Shown: positions 53,252 through 64,000 of the stretch, in pieces | Layout: each line of letters begins with the position of its first letter | Position numbering within the stretch: the stretch's first letter is position 1 | The notes under the pieces: model-generated | What the model saw: the letters and a program-made list of their open reading frames with translations, nothing else | Database searches by the model: none | Told to the model about the DNA's origin: nothing | NCBI GenBank assembly: GCA_934525595.1 | Contig: CAKSZJ010000013.1 | Coordinates: 1 to 64,000, forward strand | Direction of reading: 5' to 3' | From: an uncultured Chiayiivirga sp. | Lineage (GTDB): Bacteria > Pseudomonadota > Gammaproteobacteria > Xanthomonadales > Xanthomonadaceae | DNA: 64,000 nt | Translations under genes and position numbers: made by a program

Positions 53252-55609
53252 ATGCTCATTCGACACTGGCTCGCGCCGGTCGCGGCGCTTCTGGCCGCCT
53301 GCGCGTTCGGCGCCGCCGACGCCAACGCCGCGACGCGCAATGCACCACCGCCGACGGCTTCCGCCGTTCCCGACCTCGATCACGCCAGGGCGCACGCCCG
53401 GCGCGAGGCGCTCACGCCCGACCAGCTTCCGCCACTGTCCGCCAGCCGCGAGCATCTGCGGTTCGACTATGGTGCGCCCGCGCAGGTCAAGGCCGCACCG
53501 CTCGCCTGCGACAGCACGGTTTTCGCCAACGCCAGCGGTGCGGCGCTGGTGACCGCGGTCAAGAACGCCACGACCGAGTGCATCAACGACCTGTTCTCGG
53601 TCAGCGGCGCACAGGGTGCGCTGATCTTTCCCGAAGCCAAGATGGTCACCCTCGCCAATGCGATGTACGCCGATGCGGGAAGCTACGCGGGCAACAACGG
53701 CGGCAAGATGCTCCAGCTCATCATGTTCCTGCGCGCCGGCTACTACATCCAGTGGTACAACCCGGAGGTGGGCGACTACGGCGCGCCGCTGGCCAATGCG
53801 ATCCGTCCGGCGCTCAATGCCTTCGCGGCCAATCCCCGCTTCCAGGACGTCAACGACACCCACGGCGAAATCCTCTCCGAGTTCGTCATCCTGATCGACA
53901 GTTCGGGCGAGAACGCCAGCCAGATCGCCACGATCAAGGGCATCCTGGACCGCTACGGCGCCTCGCATCATGCGCACTGGTACATGAAGTCGGCGGTGAA
54001 CGGCGTCTTCACCGTGCTGTTCCGCGGCCACTATCTCGACGACTTCCGGGCCGCCGTGCAGGTGTCGCCCGGCTCCGCCCTGATCGATTCGCTGGTCGGC
54101 TTCGTCGGCAACAACAAGGCCGCCGACATCGGCAGCGACCGCGAGTACATGCTGCAGAACGCCGCCGCCGAGCTGGCGCGCTTCCTCAACCCCGGCCCCT
54201 GGTACGGCTACCCGACCACGTTCCACAACACCCTGCACCCCAAGGTGCTCTCGGTGCTGCAGCAGTTCTCCCTCACCGGCTACGGGGCCGGCGTCTACGT
54301 GCGCATGGCCGGGGTGATCGACTACTACGACAACGCGCACTGCGCCTACTTCAGCCTGTGCAACTTCGCCAATGACCTGGAAGACCTGATCCTGCCGCCC
54401 GCCAACGCCCGCGACTGCGGCCCCACCCTGCGGGTGCGCAGCCAGGCCCTCACCTCGGCCCAGATGGACTGGGTGTGCGCCACCATCGCCGACGAGGAGA
54501 TCTTCTTCCACGACAGGATCGGCACCAGTCCGGGCAACCCGGTCGCCAACGACTACAACACCCGGCTGGAGATGGTGATCTTCAACTCCAGCACCGACTA
54601 CGAGACCTACGCCGGCACCCTGTTCGGCATCGACACCAACAACGGCGGCATGTACCTGGAAGGCGATCCCTCCGTTCCCGGCAACCAGGCGCGCTTCATC
54701 GCCTACCGGGCCGAGTGGCTGCCGACCTTCGACGTGTGGAACCTGACCCACGAGTACGTGCACTACCTGGACGGGCGCTTCATCTGGTACGGCCCCTTCT
54801 CCAGCTATCCGATGAACGCGCCCTATTCGGGGGTGTGGTTCTTCGAGGGCTTCGGCGAGTACATGTCCTACACCTTCCGCAACCTGACCTACGCCTCGGC
54901 GGTGGCGGAGGCGGCCAACCCGGACAAGTTCACGCTCGCGCAGATATTCAACACCGTCTACAGCACCGACTACGCCCGCACCTACCAGTGGGGCTACATG
55001 GCGGTGCGCTTCATGTTCGAGCGCCATCCGGCCGACATCGACGCGATGATCGCGGTCACCCGACTGGGCCAGTACAACACCGGCTACCGCACCTGGCTCG
55101 ATGGCATCCGCAACGCCTACAACGCCGAGTTCCGCGAGTGGGTGGTGTGCTTTCGCGCCAACAATGGCAACACCGCCAGCTGCGGCGGTACGCAGCCGCC
55201 GCAGGCGGATCCGATATTCAAGGACGGCTTCGAGGGCGAGGACGGAGGCGGAACGGTGCCCGGCGACCTTCCCGAATGCCCGGACGCGGCCAGCGGCCGG
55301 CTCGAGAACGACTGCAGGATCACGGGACTGTCCGCCCCGCACGCGGTGGACAGGGAATGGTTGACCATCTACGTTCCCGCCGGCACCCGTTCGATCAGCT
55401 TCACCACGCGCGGCGGCACGGGCGACGCCGATCTCTACCACAGGGCGGGCGACTGGCCCAGCGACACCGACTTCGACCAGTCCTCGACCCAGACCGGCAA
55501 CGATGAAACCGTCATCGTGAGCCATCCCGACGCCGGCTGGCACTACCTGATGCTCAAGCCCAAGGCAACGTCGTTCGACAGCGTGGAGGCTTCGGCGCAC
55601 TGGCAGTAG
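53252..55609 (+). CDS. Secreted M9-family collagenase with PPC domain
   Basis: The 785-aa product has a signal peptide (LAPVAALLAACAFGAADANA), an N-terminal M9-type activator domain (about 80-410), and a gluzincin catalytic domain with HEYVH at 500-504 and the third ligand E532 in EGFGEYM. This is the Vibrio-type microbial collagenase layout, which cleaves collagen triple helices. After it come DPIFKDGFEGED (about 653-664) and a C-terminal pre-peptidase domain (about 690-785; DADLYHRAGDWP, GWHYLMLKP), usually removed or used for substrate binding. GGGGAGA precedes the ATG at 53252. It is monocistronic, ending in a strong terminator. Confidence 0.92.
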   Translation: MLIRHWLAPVAALLAACAFGAADANAATRNAPPPTASAVPDLDHARAHARREALTPDQLPPLSASREHLRFDYGAPAQVKAAPLACDSTVFANASGAALVTAVKNATTECINDLFSVSGAQGALIFPEAKMVTLANAMYADAGSYAGNNGGKMLQLIMFLRAGYYIQWYNPEVGDYGAPLANAIRPALNAFAANPRFQDVNDTHGEILSEFVILIDSSGENASQIATIKGILDRYGASHHAHWYMKSAVNGVFTVLFRGHYLDDFRAAVQVSPGSALIDSLVGFVGNNKAADIGSDREYMLQNAAAELARFLNPGPWYGYPTTFHNTLHPKVLSVLQQFSLTGYGAGVYVRMAGVIDYYDNAHCAYFSLCNFANDLEDLILPPANARDCGPTLRVRSQALTSAQMDWVCATIADEEIFFHDRIGTSPGNPVANDYNTRLEMVIFNSSTDYETYAGTLFGIDTNNGGMYLEGDPSVPGNQARFIAYRAEWLPTFDVWNLTHEYVHYLDGRFIWYGPFSSYPMNAPYSGVWFFEGFGEYMSYTFRNLTYASAVAEAANPDKFTLAQIFNTVYSTDYARTYQWGYMAVRFMFERHPADIDAMIAVTRLGQYNTGYRTWLDGIRNAYNAEFREWVVCFRANNGNTASCGGTQPPQADPIFKDGFEGEDGGGTVPGDLPECPDAASGRLENDCRITGLSAPHAVDREWLTIYVPAGTRSISFTTRGGTGDADLYHRAGDWPSDTDFDQSSTQTGNDETVIVSHPDAGWHYLMLKPKATSFDSVEASAHWQ

Positions 55610-55633
55610 CGCCCAGCGCGGACCGTACGATAC

Positions 55634-55662
55634 GCAAAGGCCCGGCGCTGCCGGGCCTTTGC
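55634..55662. terminator. Bidirectional terminator after the collagenase gene
   Basis: GCAAAGGCCCGGC (55634-55646) and GCCGGGCCTTTGC (55650-55662) form a perfect 13-bp stem with a 3-nt loop. It lies between the collagenase and the convergent NfeD gene and can serve both. Confidence 0.8.
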
Positions 55663-55687
55663 CGCTGCATACCTGCCGGGCCGCGGT

Positions 55688-56128
55688 TCAATCCACCGGC
55701 ACCACGCGCAGGGTCATGGCCTCGGCGGCGACGACGCGCACCTTGGCGCCTTCCGGCAGATCCGGACCTTCGACCACCCAATAGGCATCATCGGCATGAA
55801 CCTGGCCGCGACCGTTGGCGATCGCCCGCGTGAGTGGAAGGATGCGCCCCACCAGCTGGGCGGAGCGGCGGTTGAGCAGCGGCGCTTCGCTGCGCAGCGC
55901 GCGTCGCCCGCGCAGCTTCCAGCCCACCGCCACCGACACCATCGCCAGGATGGCGAAGAGGATGGCCTGCGCGGTGGGACCCGGATCGGGCAGAACCAGG
56001 TCGATCAGCGCCATGGCTGCGGCGGCGAAACCCAGCCACAGCAGGAAGGCGCCCGGCAGCACCGCTTCGGCGGCAAACAGCGCGAGCGCCAGGCCGGCCC
56101 AGAACCACGGAGACGACACCCATTCCAT
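55688..56128 (-). CDS. NfeD family membrane protein
   Basis: The 146-aa short NfeD protein has about three membrane helices (WFWAGLALALFAAEAVLPGAFLLWLGFAA split over residues 7-36; AQAILFAILAMVSVAVGWKL) and a C-terminal OB-fold beta domain (GRILPLTRAIANGRGQVHADDAYWVVEGPDLP, EAMTLRVVPVD). NfeD proteins sit in operons with SPFH proteins, as here (8 bp downstream of one), and are thought to work with them in membrane microdomains or quality control. Confidence 0.9.
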   Translation of the reverse strand: MEWVSSPWFWAGLALALFAAEAVLPGAFLLWLGFAAAAMALIDLVLPDPGPTAQAILFAILAMVSVAVGWKLRGRRALRSEAPLLNRRSAQLVGRILPLTRAIANGRGQVHADDAYWVVEGPDLPEGAKVRVVAAEAMTLRVVPVD

Positions 56129-56136
56129 GACGTACC

Positions 56137-57174
56137 TCAGCCGGCGGCCGGCGGCTGCGGCCTGGGCGGCTGCGGCGGCCGGGGTGCGGGCGGCGGATCG
56201 GTGGTGAACACGGCGCGCTGCGGGGCCTTGGCTGCCGGTGGGGGCGGCGGCACGGCCGGCGGACGCGACGACGCATCGGAGGCGCTGGCGCGGGTCAGCT
56301 CCACGATGCCGGCCAGCGAGCCCAGCACGCCGGTGGTCTCCATCGGCAGCAGCAGGGTTTTCTGGTTGGGCGAGTGGGCGAAGTCCTTGAGCGCTTCCAC
56401 GTACTTCTGCGCCACGAAGTAGTTGATCGCCTGCAGGTCACCCTGGGCAATGGCCTCGGACACCATCGTGGTGGCGCGCGCCTCGGCTTCGGCCAGGCGC
56501 TCGCGCGCCTCGGCGTCGCGCAATGCCGACTCGCGCCGCCCCTCCGCCTCCAGCACCGCCGACTGCTTCTCGCCCTCGGCCTTGAGGATGGCGGCGGCGC
56601 GATAGCCTTCGGCTTCCAGGATGTTGGCGCGCTTTTCGCGCTCGGCCTTCATCTGCCGCGCCATCGAATCGATCAGGTCACGCGGCGGCTGGATATCCTT
56701 GATCTCGATGCGGTTCACCTTCACGCCCCAGGGATGGGTGGCCTGATCGACCACCGCCAGCAGGCGCGAATTGATCTCGTCGCGCTTGGAGAGCGATTCG
56801 TCCAGGTCCATCGCACCCAGCACGGTGCGGATGTTGGTCATGACGAGATTGAGGATGGCGACTTCCAGCTCGGCCACCTCGTAGGCCGCCTTGGCCGCGT
56901 CCAGCACCTGGAAGAACACCACGCCATCGACCTTCACCACGGCGTTGTCCTTGGTGATGACGTCCTGACTGGGCACGTCGAGCACCTGTTCCATCATGTT
57001 CATCTTGCGGCCGATCGCGTCGATCCACGGGATGATGAAGCCCAGCCCCGGCGACAGCGTGTGGGTGTAGCGGCCGAAGCGCTGCACCGTGTATTCGTAG
57101 CCCTGGGGCACCGATTTCACGCCGCGGAAGATCGTGATGACGACAAAGGCCATCAGTATCCAGATGAAGATCAT
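56137..57174 (-). CDS. SPFH/Band 7 membrane protein (QmcA/stomatin-like)
   Basis: The 345-aa protein has one N-terminal helix (MIFIWILMAFVVITIFRG), a Band 7 domain (VPQGYEYTVQRFGRYTHTLSPG, VDGVVFFQVLDAAKAAYEV, LRTVIG-like IRTVLGAMDLDESLSKRDEIN, WGVKVNRIEIKDIQPP), a long Ala/Glu/Arg coiled coil (about 185-260) and a Pro-rich tail (about 300-345) rich in PPP. Stomatin-like proteins form membrane rings that regulate proteases. GGGAGG lies 8 bp before the ATG at 57174. With NfeD next, this is the standard qmcA-nfeD pair; the Pro-rich tail is longer than in E. coli QmcA. Confidence 0.9.
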   Translation of the reverse strand: MIFIWILMAFVVITIFRGVKSVPQGYEYTVQRFGRYTHTLSPGLGFIIPWIDAIGRKMNMMEQVLDVPSQDVITKDNAVVKVDGVVFFQVLDAAKAAYEVAELEVAILNLVMTNIRTVLGAMDLDESLSKRDEINSRLLAVVDQATHPWGVKVNRIEIKDIQPPRDLIDSMARQMKAEREKRANILEAEGYRAAAILKAEGEKQSAVLEAEGRRESALRDAEARERLAEAEARATTMVSEAIAQGDLQAINYFVAQKYVEALKDFAHSPNQKTLLLPMETTGVLGSLAGIVELTRASASDASSRPPAVPPPPPAAKAPQRAVFTTDPPPAPRPPQPPRPQPPAAG

Positions 57175-57268
57175 GTGCGCGCCTCCCGACAATGGTGTGG
57201 GCATTCTAGACGAGCGGACGCGGCGGCTGTGACGGCGCGCGCCAGGCGTCGCCACGTCCGCGCGACGC

Positions 57269-59044
<1,776 letters not shown>

Positions 59045-59133
59045 CGGATTGTCCCACGGCGCCGCTGCGGCATCGCCTGCCGGACGGCGTGGATCGCCGC
59101 TATCGTTGCGGCTCCGTACCGCGCCGCGCCGCC

Positions 59134-59673
59134 ATGCTGATCGCCTTCAACAAACCCTACGGCGTGCTCTGCCAGTTCACCGACCGCAGCCAGCCGCCGC
59201 GGCCGACCCTGGCGGATTTCGGCCTGCCGCCCGGCGTGTATGCCGCCGGACGCCTGGATTTCGATTCCGAGGGCCTGCTGCTCCTGACCGACGACGGCAG
59301 CCTCGCGCACCGCCTCACCGACCCGCGCCACGGCAAGGAAAAGACCTATCTGGCGCAGGTGGAAGGCGAACCCGGCGAAGCGGCGCTCGACGCCCTGCGC
59401 CACGGCATCGTGCTCGGGGACGGCCCCACCCGCGCCGCACGCGTGCGGCGCGTGGACGCGCCCGGCTGGCTCTGGCCGCGCGATCCGCCGGTGCGCTTCC
59501 GCAAGACCGTGCCCGACAGCTTCCTGGAGCTGACCATCAGCGAAGGCCGCAACCGCCAGGTCCGCCGCATGACCGCCGCCGTCGGCCACCCCACCCTGCG
59601 GCTGGTGCGCCTGTCCGCCGATCGCCATGCGCTGGACGGCCTCGCGCCGGGACAATGGCGGGTGGTCGGGTGA
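59134..59673 (+). CDS. rluE: 23S rRNA pseudouridine synthase E-type
   Basis: The 179-aa RluE/RsuA-type enzyme, without an S4 domain, shows LIAFNKPYGVLCQFT, the catalytic aspartate in AAGRLDFDSEGLLLLTDDG, HRLTDPRHGKEKTYLAQVEG, and TISEGRNRQVRRMTAAVGHPTLRLVR. RluE modifies U2457 of 23S rRNA. The ATG at 59134 fits the family start. It is divergent from the ABC exporter (89-bp gap). Confidence 0.92.
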   Translation: MLIAFNKPYGVLCQFTDRSQPPRPTLADFGLPPGVYAAGRLDFDSEGLLLLTDDGSLAHRLTDPRHGKEKTYLAQVEGEPGEAALDALRHGIVLGDGPTRAARVRRVDAPGWLWPRDPPVRFRKTVPDSFLELTISEGRNRQVRRMTAAVGHPTLRLVRLSADRHALDGLAPGQWRVVG

Positions 59674-59790
59674 GTTTTCCGCCGGCCTGCATCGCGTACC
59701 GCGCCCATGGGCGCGGCGCCGTTCCGTCCGGCGCAGCATTCGAACCGCCCACAGGCGTCCCTCCGCGCTCCGGGACGCGGGCGGCAGCGC

Positions 59791-61623
59791 TCACTCCACC
59801 GTCACGCTCTTGGCCAGGTTGCGCGGCTTGTCCACGTCGGTGCCGCGCGCGAGCGCGGCGTGGTAGGCCAGCAGCTGCACGGGGATGGCGTGCACGATGG
59901 GCGAGAGGATGCCGACGTGGCGCGGCGTGCGGATCACGTGCACGCCGTCGGAAGCGGTGAAGTTGCTGTCGGCATCGGCGAAAACGAACATCCGGCCGCC
60001 GCGTGCGCGCACTTCCTGGATGTTGGACTTCACCTTTTCCAGCAGCGCATCGTTGGGCGCGATGACCACCACCGGCATGGCCTCGTCCACCAGCGCCAGC
60101 GGGCCGTGCTTGAGCTCGCCGGCGGGGTAGCCTTCGGCGTGGATGTAGGAGATTTCCTTGAGCTTCAGCGCACCTTCCAGCGCGATGGGAAAGTGCGTGC
60201 CGCGCCCCAGGAACAGGGCGTGCTGGCGCGGGGCGAACTTCTCCGCCCACGACGCCACCTGCGGCTCCAGGTTCAGCGCGTGCTGCACGCTTCCGGGAAG
60301 GTGGCGCAAGGCGTCGAGCAAGGCGGCTTCGCGTGCGTCATCCACGCGCCCGCGCAGCTTTCCGAGCGTTGCGGCCAGCGCGAACAGCGCCACCAACTGC
60401 GTGGTGAAGGCCTTGGTGGACGCCACGCCGATTTCCGCGCCGGCGCGGGTATAGAACACCAGCCTGCTGGCGCGCGGGATGGCGCTCTCGGGCACGTTGC
60501 AGATCGACAGGGTCTTGTCCTGTCCCTGTGCCTTGGCGTATTTGAGCGCCTCCATCGTGTCCAGGGTTTCGCCGGACTGGGAGATGGTGACGATGAGCTG
60601 TTTCGGGTTCGCCACCACGCGGCGATAGCGGTATTCGCTGGCGATGTCGACGGCGCAGGGAAGGCCGGCGAGCGCCTCGATCCAGTAGCGCGCGGTCAGG
60701 CCGGCGTAATAGCTGGTGCCGCAGGCGAGGATCTGCACCGCCTCGACGTCCGCCAGCACCTCGGCCGCCTCCTTGCCGAACAGCACCGCGTCGAACCCGC
60801 CGGCATCGACGATGCCCTCCACGGTGTCGCTGATGGCGCGTGGCTGCTCGTGGATTTCCTTCTGCATGAAGTGCCGATACGGGCCGAGCTCCAACGAGGC
60901 CAGCGAGACGTCGGAGACGTGCACCTCGCGCTCTGCCGGCGCGTCGTCGGCGTCGAACACCGCCACGCTCTCGCAGGTCAGCCGGGCGGTGTCGCCTTCC
61001 TCCAGGAAGATCACCCGGCGGGTGGCGGAGACGATGGCGGACACGTCGGAGGCGACGAAATTCTCGCCTTCGCCAAGACCGATCAACAGCGGACAACCCA
61101 CCCGCGCGGCCACCAGGGTGGCCGGATCGCGCTTGTCGATCACCGCCAGCGCGTAGGCGCCGTGCAGCTCCTTCACTGCTTTCTGCAGGGCACCGAGCAG
61201 GTTGGCACCCTGCGCGCGGTGGTGGTGGATGAGGTGGGCGATGACCTCGGTGTCGGTCTGTGACTCGAAGGCGTAGCCCAGCGCCTGAAGACGCTCGCGC
61301 TGGGCCTCGTGGTTCTCGATGATGCCGTTGTGCACCAGCGCCAGTTCGCCATGGCTGATGTGTGGGTGCGCGTTGGACTCGGTGACGCCGCCGTGCGTGG
61401 CCCAGCGTGTATGGCCGATGCCGAGGTTCGCGCTGAGCCCTTCGGCCAATGCCGCCGACTCCATCTCGGCCACCCGCCCGGTTCGGCGCACGCGGCGCAC
61501 CTGATCGGCGACGACCACGGCGATGCCGGCCGAGTCGTAGCCGCGATATTCCAGCCGCTTCAGGCCGTCGACCAGCAGAGGCACGACGTCACGATGGGCG
61601 ATGGCGCCGACGATTCCACACAT
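59791..61623 (-). CDS. glmS: Glucosamine-6-phosphate synthase (isomerizing)
   Basis: The 610-aa enzyme makes glucosamine-6-phosphate for peptidoglycan and LPS. It starts [14 protein letters not shown] with the nucleophile Cys2 of the glutaminase domain, [20 protein letters not shown] and VHNGIIEN, then two SIS domains ([77 protein letters not shown]), ending LAKSVTVE as in the family. The ATG at 61623 is required by Cys2; the longer frame is not used. No glmU is adjacent. Confidence 0.97.
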   Translation of the reverse strand: MCGIVGAIAHRDVVPLLVDGLKRLEYRGYDSAGIAVVVADQVRRVRRTGRVAEMESAALAEGLSANLGIGHTRWATHGGVTESNAHPHISHGELALVHNGIIENHEAQRERLQALGYAFESQTDTEVIAHLIHHHRAQGANLLGALQKAVKELHGAYALAVIDKRDPATLVAARVGCPLLIGLGEGENFVASDVSAIVSATRRVIFLEEGDTARLTCESVAVFDADDAPAEREVHVSDVSLASLELGPYRHFMQKEIHEQPRAISDTVEGIVDAGGFDAVLFGKEAAEVLADVEAVQILACGTSYYAGLTARYWIEALAGLPCAVDIASEYRYRRVVANPKQLIVTISQSGETLDTMEALKYAKAQGQDKTLSICNVPESAIPRASRLVFYTRAGAEIGVASTKAFTTQLVALFALAATLGKLRGRVDDAREAALLDALRHLPGSVQHALNLEPQVASWAEKFAPRQHALFLGRGTHFPIALEGALKLKEISYIHAEGYPAGELKHGPLALVDEAMPVVVIAPNDALLEKVKSNIQEVRARGGRMFVFADADSNFTASDGVHVIRTPRHVGILSPIVHAIPVQLLAYHAALARGTDVDKPRNLAKSVTVE

Positions 61624-61750
61624 GGAGCTTCTCAGGGGCGGGACGGGGCGGGAAGTATCGCATGCACCCCGTCCGCGGATGGTGGCAAACGTCCGACCGG
61701 ACGAGGCGGACAGCGGGCGGGCAATAAAAATCGTAGTAAAAACAGATGAG

Positions 61751-61783
61751 TGCGCTTGCGCAATAGTTGGCACGCATCCTGCT
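61751..61783 (+). promoter_or_regulatory. Candidate sigma-54 promoter and upstream palindrome of the efflux operon
   Basis: TTGGCACGCATCCTGCT at 61767-61783 matches the sigma-54 -24/-12 pattern (TGGCACG-N4-TTGCW) with only the first -12 base different; the invariant GG and GC doublets are exactly 10 bp apart. It lies 32 bp before the adaptor ATG. The palindrome TGCGC-TT-GCGCA (61751-61762) just upstream could bind a regulator. No activator gene is in the window; one may lie beyond the right edge, since such ABC efflux clusters in this order often carry a sigma-54-dependent regulator. Confidence 0.65.
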
Positions 61784-61815
61784 TTATGACAAGAGTACCC
61801 CCATCCGAGTCGCCC

Positions 61816-63096
61816 ATGATCCGTGACACGTCCGCCCAGGACAGCCTGCGCAGCCCGCTCGACGCCCACCGCCGCACGCGCCGGAGCTGGCTGATCATCG
61901 CCGCCGCGGGCCTGGCTTTCATGCTGGCGCTGGCCTGGCTGGTGTCGGGCTGGTCGGCCGGTGGCCGTTCCATTGATGCTTCGCGTCTGCGCATCGCCAC
62001 CGTCACGCGCGGTGATCTGGTGCGCGACCTGTCCGCGGAAGCCCGCGTCATCACCGCCAACAGTCCCACCCTGTACGCCATCGCCGGCGGCACCGTGCGC
62101 CTGGACGTGGTGGCCGGCGACGCCGTAACTGCGGGACAGACGCTGGCCAGCATCGACAGTCCGGAATTGCGCAGCCGACTGGTGCAGGAGGAATCCACCC
62201 TCGCCAGCCTGGAAGGCGAATCACGTCGTGCCGGTCTGGACGCACGGATGGCCCGTTTCGAGGCGCGCAAGTTGCTCGATCAGGCGGTGGTGGAACAGAC
62301 CGCCGCCCAACGCGACCTGGAGCGCATGCAGCGCGCTTTCGATCTGGGCGCGGTACCCCGCAACGATCTGGATCGCGCCCGCGACAACCTGCGCAAGGCC
62401 GAGATCGGCGTCGCAGCCGCGACCGAAAGCCACGAGTTGCAGTTGCAGGGCACCGAAATCGACGCCGAAAACAAGCGGCTGATGGCGATCCGCCAGAAGG
62501 CCGTGGTCGATGAGCTGCAGCGCCAGGTCGATGCCCTGACCCTGCGTGCACCGTTTGACGGGCAGGTCGGTCAGGTGCAGGTGGTGCAGGGCGCCAACGT
62601 CGCCATCCACGCGCCGATCCTGAGCGTGGTGGACCTGTCGGAATTCGAGGTGGAAGTGCGCGTGCCCGAGAGTTTCGCGCGCGACCTGGCCATCGGCATG
62701 CCCGCCGAGGTGCGCGGCAATGCCGCGACGTACACCGCGAGCGTGGCAGCGGTATCGCCCGAAGTGGTCAACGGCGAAGTGACCGCGCGGCTGCGCTTTG
62801 ATGAGGGCGAACAGCCGCCTGGCCTGCGCCAGAACCAGCGCCTTTCCGCGCGCATCGTGCTGGACCGCCGCGAGGACATCCTGCGGATCGAACGCGGCCC
62901 CTTCCTGGAGCAGGGCGGTGGTCGCCAGGCCTGGGTGGTCGAGGGCACCAGCGCGGTGCGCCGCCCGGTGCAGTTCGGCGTGGCCGGACTGGATGCGGTG
63001 GAAGTGATATCCGGTTTGCAGGCCGGCGACCGGGTGGTGATTTCCGGCGCCGACCGTTTCGACAACGCGGACAAGGTCCGCATCACGGGAGACTGA
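61816..63096 (+). CDS. HlyD/MacA-type periplasmic adaptor
   Basis: The 426-aa membrane fusion protein has one helix near the start ([20 protein letters not shown]), a split biotinyl-lipoyl domain ([44 protein letters not shown]), a long alpha-helical hairpin with coiled coil (about 120-230), and a beta-barrel and MP domain ([34 protein letters not shown]). With the ATPase and FtsX-like permease that follow, it forms a MacAB-like export pump. The ATG at 61816 is preceded by the sigma-54-type promoter. A 3-bp gap separates it from the ATPase gene. Confidence 0.92.
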   Translation: MIRDTSAQDSLRSPLDAHRRTRRSWLIIAAAGLAFMLALAWLVSGWSAGGRSIDASRLRIATVTRGDLVRDLSAEARVITANSPTLYAIAGGTVRLDVVAGDAVTAGQTLASIDSPELRSRLVQEESTLASLEGESRRAGLDARMARFEARKLLDQAVVEQTAAQRDLERMQRAFDLGAVPRNDLDRARDNLRKAEIGVAAATESHELQLQGTEIDAENKRLMAIRQKAVVDELQRQVDALTLRAPFDGQVGQVQVVQGANVAIHAPILSVVDLSEFEVEVRVPESFARDLAIGMPAEVRGNAATYTASVAAVSPEVVNGEVTARLRFDEGEQPPGLRQNQRLSARIVLDRREDILRIERGPFLEQGGGRQAWVVEGTSAVRRPVQFGVAGLDAVEVISGLQAGDRVVISGADRFDNADKVRITGD

Positions 63097-63099
63097 GCC

Positions 63100-63792
63100 A
63101 TGCTCAACATGCAGAACATCAGCAAGATCTATCGCACCGAGCTGGTTGAAACCCACGCCCTGCGCGCGCTCGACCTCGTCGTGAAGGAAGGCGAATTCGT
63201 CGCCGTCACCGGCCCGTCGGGCTCGGGCAAGACGACCTTCCTCAACATCGCCGGCCTGCTGGAGGAATTCACCAGCGGCAGCTACGTGCTCGATGGCGTG
63301 GACGTCAAAGGGCTCGACGACAACGCCCGCTCGAAGCTGCGCAACCGCAAGATCGGCTTCATCTTCCAGAGCTTCAACCTGATCCCCGACCTCAACCTGT
63401 TCGACAACGTCGATGTGCCGCTGCGCTATCGCGGCATGGGCGCCGCCGAGCGCCGCCAGCGCATCGAGAAGGCGCTGACCGATGTTGGCCTGGGCTCGCG
63501 CATGAAGCACTACCCGGCGGAGCTGTCCGGTGGCCAGCAACAGCGCGCCGCCATCGCCCGCGCCCTGGCCGGCGATCCGCGCCTGCTGCTGGCCGACGAG
63601 CCCACCGGCAACCTCGATTCGCAGATGGCGCGCAGCGTGATGGAGCTGCTGGAGGACATCAACGCGCGCGGCACCACCATCGTGATGGTCACCCATGACC
63701 CCGAACTCGCCGCCCGCGCCCAGCGCAACGTGCATATCGTCGATGGCATGGCGACCGACCTGCAGCGTGGTGCGGTGCTGGCCCCGGCCTGA
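63100..63792 (+). CDS. ABC transporter ATP-binding protein (MacB/LolD type)
   Basis: The 230-aa ATPase has Walker A TGPSGSGKTTFLNIAGLLEE, Q-loop IGFIFQSFNLIPDLNLFDNV, signature LSGGQQQRAAIARALAG, Walker B LLADEPTGNLD and H-loop VMVTHD, the set typical of MacB/LolD/FtsE-class proteins. The start MLNMQNISKIYRTELVETHALR is normal. It energises the permease that begins 7 bp after its stop. Confidence 0.94.
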   Translation: MLNMQNISKIYRTELVETHALRALDLVVKEGEFVAVTGPSGSGKTTFLNIAGLLEEFTSGSYVLDGVDVKGLDDNARSKLRNRKIGFIFQSFNLIPDLNLFDNVDVPLRYRGMGAAERRQRIEKALTDVGLGSRMKHYPAELSGGQQQRAAIARALAGDPRLLLADEPTGNLDSQMARSVMELLEDINARGTTIVMVTHDPELAARAQRNVHIVDGMATDLQRGAVLAPA

Positions 63793-63799
63793 CCTGACC

Positions 63800-64000
63800 A
63801 TGTTTGGCTATTACCTCAAACTGGCCCTGCGCAGCCTGCGCCGCAACCCGGTGTTGACCGCGTTGATGGTGCTGTCGATTGCCGTGGGCATTGGCGCGGC
63901 GATGACTACGTTGACGCTGTATGTGGTCTTGTCCGGTGATCCGATTCCACACAAGAGCGGGCAGTTGTTCTACCCGCAGATTGAGCCGCGCAGCTTGGGC
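63800..64000 (+). CDS. FtsX-like ABC permease, cut at the window end
   Basis: The first 67 codons read MFGYYLKLALRSLRRNPVLT, followed by a membrane helix (ALMVLSIAVGIGAAMTTLTLYVVL) and the start of a periplasmic region (SGDPIPHKSGQLFYPQIEPR). This is the N-terminus of a MacB-type FtsX-like permease. The rest lies beyond the window; a second permease and regulators may follow. Confidence 0.85.
   Translation, partial: MFGYYLKLALRSLRRNPVLTALMVLSIAVGIGAAMTTLTLYVVLSGDPIPHKSGQLFYPQIEPRSLG

Noticed and set aside
61624..61700. glmS ribozyme or other riboswitch upstream of glmS
   Set aside because: The region is too short and shows no conserved ribozyme core; glmS ribozymes are a Gram-positive feature.

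Overview
The window is GC-rich, densely packed chromosomal DNA. It most likely comes from a gammaproteobacterium of the order Lysobacterales (Xanthomonadales), perhaps near Rhodanobacteraceae. Reasons are the accB-accC-prmA-DUF3426-fis-purH gene order, a PilH-type regulator, an ECF-sigma/Ser-Thr-kinase pair, and secreted proteins with a recurrent (I/F)F-x-DGFE motif and a WYTY-type C-terminal module I associate with this order. The taxonomic call is inference; no rRNA or tRNA gene was seen.

Region by region. (1) 1-3.1 kb is an eroded island: a HigBA-like toxin-antitoxin locus whose toxin looks frameshifted, a DUF2442-HTH gene, a Ser/Thr kinase cut off after its catalytic domain exactly where the DUF2442 gene ends, and a frameshifted ECF sigma gene upstream of the kinase. 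(2) 3.2-9.1 kb has a secreted calcium-binding-like protein, a cutA-dsbD-tlpA operon (periplasmic thiol-disulfide chemistry; DsbD with two alpha domains) and an MHS-type MFS transporter. (3) 9.4-16.3 kb is conserved core: aroQ, accB, accC (first step of fatty acid synthesis), prmA, a zinc-ribbon/DUF3426 protein, fis and purH. A 40-codon relic of an Mrr-type restriction enzyme lies between accC and prmA. (4) 16.4-19.5 kb is a small accessory block of unknown function: an XRE regulator divergent from a secreted protein, a polytopic membrane protein and a 71-aa membrane protein. (5) Tandem 133-136 bp repeats lead into phoH-ybeY-corC-DUF4105.

(6) 23.8-29.4 kb is the sucA-sucB-lpdA operon (2-oxoglutarate dehydrogenase), followed by a lower-GC lipoprotein gene, an AcuI/YhdH oxidoreductase and pilH. 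(7) 31.7-36.6 kb, minus strand, is a valine-degradation operon transcribed mmsA, acyl-CoA dehydrogenase, enoyl-CoA hydratase/3-hydroxyisobutyryl-CoA hydrolase, mmsB. (8) 36.8-41.0 kb has purEK divergent from a Trm112-like gene and a DUF1631 gene. (9) 41.4-50.2 kb is one gene for a modular secreted protein of about 2,930 residues, with a PAS-AraC regulator behind it. (10) 51.1-51.7 kb is a cluster of extragenic repeats. (11) 51.7-61.6 kb carries purD, an M9-type collagenase, NfeD and SPFH proteins, an ABC exporter, rluE and glmS. (12) The right end holds the start of a MacAB-like efflux operon (adaptor, ATPase, cut-off permease) behind a good candidate sigma-54 promoter.

Most of the window is housekeeping. 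The signals most worth pursuing are the decayed sigma/kinase/TA island, the Mrr relic, the dispersed repeat families placed inside operons, the (I/F)FxDGFE motif shared by three secreted proteins, the giant split-Ig protein, the 16.4-19.5 kb block and the sigma-54 promoter.
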